From: Sphaerotilus mobilis
GTDB taxonomy: Bacteria > Pseudomonadota > Gammaproteobacteria > Burkholderiales > Burkholderiaceae_C
Assembly (NCBI RefSeq): GCF_004216565.1
Contig: NZ_SGWV01000008.1
Coordinates: 496,001-560,000, forward strand
DNA length: 64,000 nucleotides
Reading direction: 5' to 3'
Under the pieces are notes generated by a model. That model saw nothing but the letters and a program-made list of their open reading frames with translations, was not told where the DNA came from and did not search any database. This document shows, in pieces, positions 56,899 through 64,000 of the stretch; the first letter of the stretch is position 1; each line of letters starts with the position of its first letter. The position numbers were made by a program, and so were the translations under genes.

Positions 56899-59313
56899 TC
56901 ACCCCTCCACCCGCCACCACGCCGGCAGCAGCGCCCTCACCTCGGCGCGACCGTAGCGGTCGTCCAGCAGGTGCAGCACGCCCTGATCCTGGGTCGTGCG
57001 GATGACGCGGCCGGCTGCCTGGACGACCTTTTGCAGGCCGGGGTAGAGGTAGGTCGCGTCCCAGCCGTCGCCGACCAGGGCGTCGAGGCGCTCGCGCATC
57101 TGTTCGTTGACCGGGTTGACCTGCGGCAGGCCCAGCGTGGCGATGAAGGCGCCAATCAGGCGGTCGCCGGGCAGATCGATGCCTTCGGCGAAGGAGCCGC
57201 CCAGCACGGCCAGCGCGATGCCACGTCCGCCGGCGTCGAAGCCGGCCAGGAAGGCGGCCTGTTCGGGCTCGCTCATGCCGCGACGCTGGGCCCGCAGCGG
57301 CAGGTCGGGGTGGTCGCGGGAGAGGGCCTCGTGGACCTGGGCGAGGTAGTCGAAGCTGCTGAAGAAGGCCAGGTAATGGCCCGGGCGCGCCCGGTACTGG
57401 GCGGCGATGCGGGCCACCACGCGGGGCAAGGACCGTTCGCGGTGCTGCCAGCGGGTCGACACGTCGGCGGCGACATGCACCGCCAGCTGGTCGGCCGAGA
57501 ACGGCGCGGCGACGTCGAGCCAGCCGCTGTCCGCGTCCAGGCCCAGCAGGGTCTGGTGATGGGCCGGCGGCTGCAGCGTGGCCGAGAACAGCGTCAGGCT
57601 GTGGGCGGCGGCCAGGCGGGGCCGCAGGTGCGGCGCGGGCACGACGTTGCGCAGGGTCAGGCGGATGTCGTCGGGCTCGGCGCGGCGTCCCTTCACCCGC
57701 TCCAGATCGATCAGCGTGTGCGTGCCGAAGACCTCGGCCAGCCGGACCCATTGCAAGGCGTCGAAGCCGAACTGCAGCAGGCCGGGGTCGACCGAATCGG
57801 GCGCGTCGACCAGGCGGTCGATGACGGCGGTGGCGGCGGCCTGCAGAGCTTCGACCAGTTCCTCGGGCGGCTGGTCGAGCAGGAGGTAGTCCTCGGTCGT
57901 CAGCGCGGGCGCGTCGACACCGGCCTTGGCCTTGGCGGCCGCCAGACCGTGGGCGACCAGCAGGGCCTTCCAGCGCCGCTGGACCTTGTCGAGCGCCTTG
58001 CGGACCTCGCCGGCCGCGTTCAGCCGGGTGCGGCGGATCTGTTCGCCCGACAGGCTGGCGCTGTACATCGCGCGGGCTCGCTCGATCAGGTTGTGGGCCT
58101 CGTCAACCAGCAGCGCGACGCGCCAGTCCTCCTGCTGCGTCAACGCGTGCAGGAGCGCGCTGCTGTCGAAGTAGTGGTTGTAGTCGCCGACCGTCACATC
58201 GGCCCAGCGGGCCAGTTCCTGGGCCAGGTAGTAGGGGCAGACCTGGTGCGCGGCCGCGTGGGCGCGCAGCGTTTCGCGCGACCAGTCGGGCAAGTGGCAG
58301 GCGGTCTCGCGGGCGCCGGGCAGGCGGTCATGGAAGCCGCGTGCCAGCGGACAGGATTCGCCGTGGCAGGCCTTGTCCGGGTGTTCACAGGCCTTGTCGC
58401 GGGCGACCAGTTCGAGCACCCGCAGCGGCGTGGGCTCCGCGCCTGCGGCGTGGCTGCGCAGCGTTGTCAGGGCGTGCAGCGCCAGCGCCCGGCCGGAGGT
58501 CTTGGCGGTCAGGAAGAAGACCCGGTCCAGCTTGGCCGCCGGCAAGGCCTTGAGCAGCGGAAACAGCGTGCCGACCGTCTTGCCGATGCCGGTGGGCGCC
58601 TGCGCCAGTAAGGTCCTGCCGCCCTTGGCGCCCTTGTAGACGGCCTCGGCAAGGGCGCGCTGGCCGGGTCGGAAGTCGGCATGCGGGAAGGCCAGCGTGG
58701 CCATCGCCGCATCGCGGGCGGTGCGGTGCGCAGCCTCGGCGCGGACCCAGGCCAGCGCGCGCTCGCACAGCGTCTCGAAGTGGATGCGCAAGGCCTCGGC
58801 GGTGTGGGCCTCGACCAGCACGGTCTCGCTGCCGTGGTCGACGTCAAGGTAGACCAGCGCCAGCTCGATCGCATCCAGCCCTTCGGTCTGGCACAGCATC
58901 CAGCCGTAGACCTGGGCCTGGGCCCAGTGCAGCGCGCGCTGGCCGGGGTTCTGGCGCGCCAGCTTGCCGCGGTGGGTCTTGACCTCTTCGAGCCGGCGCG
59001 CGCCCGGGTCCCAGCCATCGGCGCGGCCACGCACCAGCAGGTCGCCGTGGCGGGCGCTCAGGGCGACCTCGCTCAGGCGCTGCGCCCCGCGCCGACGGGC
59101 GATCAGCGCATGGCCGTCCTGGCCCTGTTGCGCGGTCGGCGCGGGCGTGTTGCGCAGGTCCAGGTCACCGCGTCGGGCCACCAGTTCGCACAAGGCACGC
59201 ACGGCGAGCACATGCAGCGGGCCCTCGCCGGTGTCGATGTTGCCCGGCGCAGGTCGGTCGGCGTTCAACGGCGGCTCCCCGCTGCGGATACGTACTTGGC
59301 ACAAGGCCTGCAT
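56899..59313 (-). CDS. XPD/DinG-type superfamily 2 helicase with N-terminal PD-(D/E)XK nuclease-like domain
   Basis: 804 aa. Residues about 30-190 look like a PD-(D/E)XK fold (E82, D99 in GRADGWD, E110-V-K112 in EEVKTHRG). Then a Rad3-like helicase: Walker A APTGIGKT (to T246), Cys set for a 4Fe-4S cluster (DKACEHPDKACHGESC...TACHL, HQVCPYY), DEAH box (LLVDEAHNLIER), and C-terminal motifs (SFAEGIDLPGDRLIGAFI, QAAGRVIRTTQDQG). It probably unwinds and may cut DNA in repair. Isolated gene after a REP cluster. Confidence 0.87.
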   Translation of the reverse strand: MQALCQVRIRSGEPPLNADRPAPGNIDTGEGPLHVLAVRALCELVARRGDLDLRNTPAPTAQQGQDGHALIARRRGAQRLSEVALSARHGDLLVRGRADGWDPGARRLEEVKTHRGKLARQNPGQRALHWAQAQVYGWMLCQTEGLDAIELALVYLDVDHGSETVLVEAHTAEALRIHFETLCERALAWVRAEAAHRTARDAAMATLAFPHADFRPGQRALAEAVYKGAKGGRTLLAQAPTGIGKTVGTLFPLLKALPAAKLDRVFFLTAKTSGRALALHALTTLRSHAAGAEPTPLRVLELVARDKACEHPDKACHGESCPLARGFHDRLPGARETACHLPDWSRETLRAHAAAHQVCPYYLAQELARWADVTVGDYNHYFDSSALLHALTQQEDWRVALLVDEAHNLIERARAMYSASLSGEQIRRTRLNAAGEVRKALDKVQRRWKALLVAHGLAAAKAKAGVDAPALTTEDYLLLDQPPEELVEALQAAATAVIDRLVDAPDSVDPGLLQFGFDALQWVRLAEVFGTHTLIDLERVKGRRAEPDDIRLTLRNVVPAPHLRPRLAAAHSLTLFSATLQPPAHHQTLLGLDADSGWLDVAAPFSADQLAVHVAADVSTRWQHRERSLPRVVARIAAQYRARPGHYLAFFSSFDYLAQVHEALSRDHPDLPLRAQRRGMSEPEQAAFLAGFDAGGRGIALAVLGGSFAEGIDLPGDRLIGAFIATLGLPQVNPVNEQMRERLDALVGDGWDATYLYPGLQKVVQAAGRVIRTTQDQGVLHLLDDRYGRAEVRALLPAWWRVEG

Positions 59314-59369
59314 GACGGCCCGGCACCTAGACTGCGCGCCTCGCGACGCCCCCGGAGCCCTGCCCGACC

Positions 59370-59864
59370 ATGGACCTGCCTGCCCACCAGCTCACGATGA
59401 CGGTGCTGATGACGCCCGACACCGCCAACTTCGCCGGCAACGTGCACGGCGGCACCATCCTCAAGCTGCTCGACCAGGTCGCCTACGCCTGCGCCAGCCG
59501 CTACGCCGGGCGCTACGTCGTCACGCTCAGCGTCGACCAGGTGATGTTCCGCCAGCCGGTGCATGTGGGCGATCTGGTGAGCTTCCTCGCCAGCGTCAAC
59601 CACACCGGGCGCACGTCGATGGAGATCGGCATCAAGGTGATCGCCGAGAACATCCGCACGCAGGAGAAGCGCCATGTGAACAGCTGCTTCTTCACGATGG
59701 TGGCGGTCGATGACGAGCGCAAGCCGATCGAGGTGCCGCCGCTGCGGCCGTTCTCGCCCGATGAGCGCCGCCGCCACGCCGCCGCCGAGCTGCGGCGCCA
59801 GCTGCGGCAGGAGTTCCGGGCGCGCTTCGACGAGGTGCGCTCGCAGACCGCCGAGCCGGACTGA
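59370..59864 (+). CDS. Acyl-CoA thioesterase (YciA-like hot-dog)
   Basis: 164 aa. Hot-dog core with the acyl-CoA thioesterase motif DTANFAGNVHGGTILKLLDQVAYACASRY, then VDQVMFRQPVHVGDLV and TSMEIGIKVIAEN. It hydrolyses acyl-CoA to free acid and CoA in the cytoplasm. The C-terminal ~30 residues are charged. Divergent from the helicase gene with a short (56-bp) gap and convergent with the XRE gene. Confidence 0.9.
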   Translation: MDLPAHQLTMTVLMTPDTANFAGNVHGGTILKLLDQVAYACASRYAGRYVVTLSVDQVMFRQPVHVGDLVSFLASVNHTGRTSMEIGIKVIAENIRTQEKRHVNSCFFTMVAVDDERKPIEVPPLRPFSPDERRRHAAAELRRQLRQEFRARFDEVRSQTAEPD

Positions 59865-59875
59865 GACAGGGCGCG

Positions 59876-60355
59876 CTACAAGGGTCGGCCAAGCCGCTTC
59901 TCGACCTGGGCGCGTTCCCATTCGGGCCCGAACCAGCGCACCGGCCGGAACACCGCCAGCGCGTGCGACAGCAGGCCAATGCCCCAGCCGCCGATCACCC
60001 ACAGCACCCAGAGGTGCTGCGGTCGGGTGACCAGGTTGACGACCACCAGGATGCTGATGACCAGCACGTATTTGGCGGCGTGGGCGTAGAAGCCGCGCAG
60101 GCGGCGGACGTGGGCAAAGGCGTCGGCTTCCTCGCGCTGGCGGGGGTCGATGGGGGTGGCAGACATGGCAGGCTCCGGTTCGAGGGTCGAGAAATCGACC
60201 TCGAACACCGCCGCGATGGATTTCAGGGTCTCGGTGCTGGCGCTGGCGCCGGCCTCGATGCGCTGGATGGTGCGGGCGCTCAGCCCGGCCGCGTCGGCCA
60301 GTTGCTGCTGGGACCAGCCGCGTTGCAGCCGCATCTTCTGGATCGAGTGGTTCAT
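59876..60355 (-). CDS. XRE-family regulator fused to a 2TM domain
   Basis: 159 aa. HTH at residues about 5-55 (MRLQRGWSQQQLADAAGL, ARTIQRIEAGASAS), then a linker and a C-terminal 2TM domain with two membrane segments (KYVLVISILVVVNLV and WVLWVIGGWGIGLLS). It would tether a DNA-binding domain to the membrane. Direct repeats and an inverted repeat just upstream suggest autoregulation. The signal is unknown. Confidence 0.85.
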   Translation of the reverse strand: MNHSIQKMRLQRGWSQQQLADAAGLSARTIQRIEAGASASTETLKSIAAVFEVDFSTLEPEPAMSATPIDPRQREEADAFAHVRRLRGFYAHAAKYVLVISILVVVNLVTRPQHLWVLWVIGGWGIGLLSHALAVFRPVRWFGPEWERAQVEKRLGRPL

Positions 60356-60410
60356 GACCGTGGACCTGTCGCGTGGGGTTCGTTGTCGAGGCTCGCAGCA
60401 TTCCCGAACC

Positions 60411-60462
60411 CTGTCGTTGCGGCCACGACAGCACCACGACAGTCACCCGACAGCACCACGAC
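60411..60462. promoter_or_regulatory. Candidate operator repeats upstream of the XRE-2TM gene
   Basis: TGTCG at 60412-60416 and CGACA at 60426-60430 form an inverted repeat. A 15-bp direct repeat CGACAGCACCACGAC occurs at 60426-60440 and 60448-60462 (period 22 bp, two helical turns), each followed by GTCACC. It lies 56-107 bp before the start of the XRE gene and between it and the zipA end. Binding by the XRE protein is inference. Confidence 0.45.
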
Positions 60463-60501
60463 GTCACCGCGACGACCGATGCCGGCGCAGCGCCGGGCAC
60501 C

Positions 60502-61683
60502 TCAGCTGAACAGCCGCCGCGCCGCCAGCGAGCCAGCGGCGAGGTCGCGTTCGGACAGCTCGGCATAGAGCTGCGCCAGGTCCTCGCCGATCTGCGGGAA
60601 GGCAGCGGGCTTGAGCGGCTGATCCTGGTCGTCGGAGACCTGGGCATCCAGCGCGATGGCCAGCGCCTGGCCGGCCGCGCACCAGGCGTTGTAGGGCTCG
60701 TCGCTGGCCGGCGTCTGGGGCACGTCGAACATCAGCGTGATCTCGGCGACCTGGGCGTCGCGGGCGTTGTCGGCCATGGCGGCCTGGGCGTCGAACTGCA
60801 GCGCCAGCATCGGCGGGGCGCCTTCCTCGGACGAGGGCAGCACCAGCCGGCCGGCGGTGGCGCCGGGGATGAAGCCATGCCGAGCCGCATGCTGGGCCAC
60901 CCAGCCGATCGGCCAGGCGGCCTTGCGGGCGCGCAGGCGCATCGCGAGCTGGGCGTCGTGGCCGCTGGCGAAGGCGTCGAGCTCGCGGCCGCGCGCGACC
61001 ACGTCGAGCATGTCGGGGAAGTCGGGCATGGCGCCGATGGCGTCCGCAAAGGCCTGGATCTTCTGGACGAACTCGGAGTACTCGATCTCATTGATCGGGC
61101 CGACCCGGTTGGCCAGCTGCACACCGGCCTGGACCTCGTCGTACCAGGCGTTGGGCTGGGGTGCCTCCCAGTCGCCGCTGACGACGTCGCGGGCCTCGAT
61201 CAGGAAGGGCTTGCCACCGGCACGGCGGGTGGTCGGCAGGTGCTGCAACAGCGTCTCGCCGGAGATCCGGCCCTCGAAGCCGAGGCTGGCGATGCCGTCG
61301 ATCAGCGCGTCGATGCGCGGCACGTAGGCATGGCGGCGCAGCGGCGGCAGGCCGATCTCAGGGTCGACGCGCACGGCACTGGGCGCCGGTCGCGCCGGCA
61401 GGGCGTCGGCCGGTACGGCGATCTCGTCGTCGAGCACCGGCAGGTCGGCCTCGCGGAGCGGCACGTCGTCGAAGCGCGGCTCCATCGCCGGGCCGCGTGG
61501 GGCGGGCGCTGCGCCGAAGGTCGGTTCCTGCGCAGTGCGCGCCTGCGGTGCGGGCGCCAGCCGGGACTCGGGCGAGCGCGGCGACATCGCGGCGGCACGG
61601 CGTGCCTGCCAGATGTAGTGGCCAACCAGCACCACGAGCACGGCCGCGCCGACGATGCCCAGCCAGAACTGCAAGGTGTTCAT
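60502..61683 (-). CDS. zipA: Cell division protein ZipA-like
   Basis: 393 aa from MNTLQFWLGIVGAA at 61683. One N-terminal membrane anchor (about 4-26), a Pro/Ala-rich linker, and a C-terminal FtsZ-binding-like domain (LPPLRRHAYVPRIDALIDGIASL, ITLMFDVPQTPASDEPYNAWCAAGQALAIALDA). It tethers FtsZ to the membrane. It follows smc by 4 bp, as in related genomes; ligA, the usual third member, is not adjacent. Confidence 0.87.
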   Translation of the reverse strand: MNTLQFWLGIVGAAVLVVLVGHYIWQARRAAAMSPRSPESRLAPAPQARTAQEPTFGAAPAPRGPAMEPRFDDVPLREADLPVLDDEIAVPADALPARPAPSAVRVDPEIGLPPLRRHAYVPRIDALIDGIASLGFEGRISGETLLQHLPTTRRAGGKPFLIEARDVVSGDWEAPQPNAWYDEVQAGVQLANRVGPINEIEYSEFVQKIQAFADAIGAMPDFPDMLDVVARGRELDAFASGHDAQLAMRLRARKAAWPIGWVAQHAARHGFIPGATAGRLVLPSSEEGAPPMLALQFDAQAAMADNARDAQVAEITLMFDVPQTPASDEPYNAWCAAGQALAIALDAQVSDDQDQPLKPAAFPQIGEDLAQLYAELSERDLAAGSLAARRLFS

Positions 61684-61687
61684 CGCC

Positions 61688-64000
61688 TCAGGCCTCCGCC
61701 ATGGCGAGCGCGGATTCCATGTCGACCGCGACGATGCGCGAGACACCCTGTTCCTGCATCGTCACGCCCACCAGCTGTTCGGCCATTTCCATCGCGATCT
61801 TGTTGTGGGAGATGAAGAGGAACTGCGTGCCCGAGGACATCTGCTTGACCAGCCGGGCGTAGCGTTCGGTGTTGGCGTCATCCAGCGGCGCGTCGACCTC
61901 GTCGAGCAGGCAGAACGGCGCCGGATTGAGCAAGAAGATGGCAAACACCAGCGCGATCGCGGTCAGGGCCTTCTCGCCGCCCGACAGCAGGTGGATGGTG
62001 CTGTTCTTCTTGCCCGGTGGCTGGGCCATGACCTGCACGCCCGCGTCGAGGATCTCGTCGCCGGTCATCACCAGCCGGGCCTGGCCGCCACCGAACAGGC
62101 TGGGGAACATCTGGCCGAAGCCTTCGTTGACCTGGTCGAAGGTGCCCTTGAGCAGGTCGCGCGTCTCGGCGTCGATCTTGCGGATGGCGTCTTCCAGCGT
62201 GGTCATGGCGCGGGTCAGGTCCTCGTTCTGGGCATCCAGGAAGCCCTTGCGTTCGCGCGCGGCGGCCAGCTCGTCGAGGGCGGCGAGGTTGACCGCACCG
62301 AGCGCGGCGATCTCGCGGTTGATGCGGTCGATCTCGGTCTGCAGGCCATGCAGCTTGACCGCGTCGGCCTCGATCTGCGTGGCCAGCGCGGCGAGGTCGA
62401 CCTCGGCGGCCAGCAGCTGTTCCATGAACTGCGCACCGCCCAGCTGGGCAGCCTGCTCTTCCAGCTGCAGGCGGGTGATCTCGTCGCGCAGCGGCTGCAG
62501 GCTGCGCTCGAAGCCCATGCGCTGCTCATCGGCCCGGCGCAGCTGCGCGGACAGGTCGTCATAACGGCTGCGGGCGCTGCCGAGCGCCTGTTCGCGTTCG
62601 ATGCGCAGGGCCAGCGCTTCCTGCAGGCCACCTTCGGCGGCGGCATCGTCAAAACGGGCGAGTTCCTCGCGCAGCTGTTCGGCGTTTCGGGCATTGGCGG
62701 CGCGCTGCTGCTCGGCGGTCTCAATGCTGCGTTGCAGCTCGCCACGCCGCGCGGCCATGGCGCGGACCGAGAACTGCGCCTCCTGGGCCTCGCGCTCGGT
62801 GCGGCGCAGCTGCTCGCGGGCATCGGCCGCCCGGCGCTCGGCGGCGATCACGGCCTCTTCCAGCTCGGCATGGGCTTCCTGCTCGGTCGCCAGAGCCTGG
62901 TCCAGCTCCTCGAAGCGGGCCTCGCCGGTCATGCGGCGTTCCTCGATCTCTTCAAGCTGGGCGTCGATCTCGGCAACTTCGCCATCGAGCTGGCTGCGGC
63001 GCTGTCCGGCCTGTTCGGCCTGCTGGCCCAGCCGCAGCACCTCGACCTGCAGCTGGTGGGCGCGGGTCTGGGACTCCTGGGCCTCACGGCGCAAGCGCGA
63101 CAGGCGCTGGCTGGCGTCGGTGTAGGCCGCCTCGGCACGGACCTGGGCAGCGCGGGTCTCGTCGGCCAGCAGGGCCTGGGCACGGCCCTGGCGGTCGAGG
63201 TTCTCGATCTCCTGGGCCCGCGCCAGCATGCCGGCCTGTTCGGAATCGGGCGCGTAGAAGGCCACCGCATGCTGGCTGACCGCATGGCCGGCCGGGGTCA
63301 TGATGACCTCGCCATGGGTCAGCTTGTGGCGATTGGCCAGTGCCTCGTCCAGGTGGGCGGCGGTGTAGACGCCTTCGAGCCAGTCGTTGAGCAGCGCCTT
63401 CAGGCCAGCATCGCCCAGCCGCAGCAGCTCGCTCAGGCGCGACAGGGTCTCGTGGGTGTTGGCGATGGCGCCTTGCGGCGGCGTGTAGAAGGCCAGACGG
63501 GCCGGTGGCGCATCGGTCTCGAAGGCACGCACGGTCTCGATGCGGCCGACCGCGAGGGCACCCAGGCGCTCGCGCAAGGCGGCCTCCAGGGCCGTCTCCC
63601 AGCCGGCCTCGATGTGCACGCGGGTCCACAGGCCGGCCAGGCCGTCCAGACCGTGTTTGGCCAGCCAGGGCTTGAGCTTGCCCTCGGTCTGGACCTTGTC
63701 CTGCAAGGCCCGCAAGGCCTCCAGCCGGGCCTTGATCTGGGCGGCGCGGGCAGTCTCGGCGTTGACGGCGTCCTGCTTCGCTCGGCGTTCATCTTCAAGG
63801 GCCGGCACCTCGGCGGCAAGGTCCTGCAGCTGGGCGTCGGCCTCGTCGCGCAGGGCCTCGGCCTCGGCCAGTTGCTCACGCAGGTCGGCGAGGTGATCGG
63901 CGTCGGGGGCGACCAGGTTGCGGCGCTCGCCAGCCAGCCGGTCACGGCGCTGGTTGAGCTCGCGGCGGCGCTCATCGAGGTTGCGCGACTGCGCGGCCAA
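61688..64000 (-). CDS. smc: Chromosome segregation protein SMC (C-terminal part, cut by the window edge)
   Basis: 770 residues of a ~1170-residue protein; the N-terminal ATPase half lies beyond 64000. Seen: coiled coils, a hinge region ([26 protein letters not shown]), the long return coiled coil, and the C-terminal head with signature [17 protein letters not shown], Walker [19 protein letters not shown] and FLFISHNK. It compacts and segregates DNA. Partial; no frameshift is seen in the visible part. Confidence 0.93.
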   Translation of the reverse strand: MAAQSRNLDERRRELNQRRDRLAGERRNLVAPDADHLADLREQLAEAEALRDEADAQLQDLAAEVPALEDERRAKQDAVNAETARAAQIKARLEALRALQDKVQTEGKLKPWLAKHGLDGLAGLWTRVHIEAGWETALEAALRERLGALAVGRIETVRAFETDAPPARLAFYTPPQGAIANTHETLSRLSELLRLGDAGLKALLNDWLEGVYTAAHLDEALANRHKLTHGEVIMTPAGHAVSQHAVAFYAPDSEQAGMLARAQEIENLDRQGRAQALLADETRAAQVRAEAAYTDASQRLSRLRREAQESQTRAHQLQVEVLRLGQQAEQAGQRRSQLDGEVAEIDAQLEEIEERRMTGEARFEELDQALATEQEAHAELEEAVIAAERRAADAREQLRRTEREAQEAQFSVRAMAARRGELQRSIETAEQQRAANARNAEQLREELARFDDAAAEGGLQEALALRIEREQALGSARSRYDDLSAQLRRADEQRMGFERSLQPLRDEITRLQLEEQAAQLGGAQFMEQLLAAEVDLAALATQIEADAVKLHGLQTEIDRINREIAALGAVNLAALDELAAARERKGFLDAQNEDLTRAMTTLEDAIRKIDAETRDLLKGTFDQVNEGFGQMFPSLFGGGQARLVMTGDEILDAGVQVMAQPPGKKNSTIHLLSGGEKALTAIALVFAIFLLNPAPFCLLDEVDAPLDDANTERYARLVKQMSSGTQFLFISHNKIAMEMAEQLVGVTMQEQGVSRIVAVDMESALAMAEA

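Overview
The window is a GC-rich, gene-dense bacterial chromosome segment. Its gene content fits a betaproteobacterium of the order Burkholderiales, possibly the Leptothrix/Sphaerotilus/Rubrivivax side. This is inferred from the fused ~1250-residue indolepyruvate oxidoreductase with its Lrp regulator, the GspA/GspB (ExeA/ExeB) pair, smc-zipA, the DUF4266/DUF3570/ApbE cluster, and GC-rich palindromic repeats of the kind scattered through these genomes. No rRNA, tRNA, CRISPR array, prophage or insertion sequence is visible.

Region 1 (1-10.5 kb, + strand) is one L-rhamnose operon of the rhizobial type: aldolase-dehydrogenase (rhaD), isomerase (rhaI), binding protein (rhaS), double ATPase (rhaT), permeases (rhaP, rhaQ), mutarotase (rhaM, also called rhaU) and kinase (rhaK). 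Most transport genes are joined by ATGA overlaps. Region 2 (10.5-19.5 kb) is mixed metabolism: a small HTH regulator, a lipoprotein, an LDH-like 2-hydroxyacid dehydrogenase with an unusual specificity residue, a MaoC/phosphotransacylase fusion, a flavin reductase, and an Lrp regulator divergent from the indolepyruvate oxidoreductase.

Region 3 (19.5-26.4 kb, - strand) is a five-gene operon with no recognised name: REC-DUF3369-degenerate GGDEF-EAL regulator, membrane histidine kinase, beta-barrel protein, periplasmic PstS-like protein, and a second, paralogous beta-barrel protein. The order suggests an envelope signal feeding c-di-GMP hydrolysis, and it is my best candidate for an undescribed system. 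Region 4 (26.6-29.8 kb, - strand) is a second envelope operon: a tiny lipoprotein ending in CGCN (DUF4266), a DUF3570 barrel, an ApbE flavin transferase and a Tat-exported TlpA-like thiol protein, all translationally overlapped.

Region 5 (30-38 kb) holds a YkgJ zinc/iron-cluster protein, an orphan ParB-like protein, a DUF2235 hydrolase, GspB/GspA, and ligA. The ligA gene carries an in-frame palindromic repeat that adds about 35 residues. Region 6 (38.2-44.8 kb) is one giant secreted protein (2186 aa) built of RTX-like and 18-residue repeats around a jelly-roll-like domain. Region 7 (45.4-56.4 kb) has an RlmN-like methylase, a GntR regulator divergent from a flavin monooxygenase, and a glycoside uptake/degradation operon (Gfo/Idh oxidoreductase, binding protein, two permeases, ATPase, GH31 glucosidase). 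Region 8 (56.4-64 kb) has a REP/REPIN cluster, a nuclease-fused XPD/DinG-type helicase, a thioesterase, an XRE-2TM regulator, zipA and the C-terminal part of smc.

Two window-wide patterns stand out. First, smc and zipA are separated from ligA by about 23 kb, although in related genomes the three are usually adjacent, which suggests an inserted accessory block. Second, short tandem duplications (11-22 bp) recur at gene starts.
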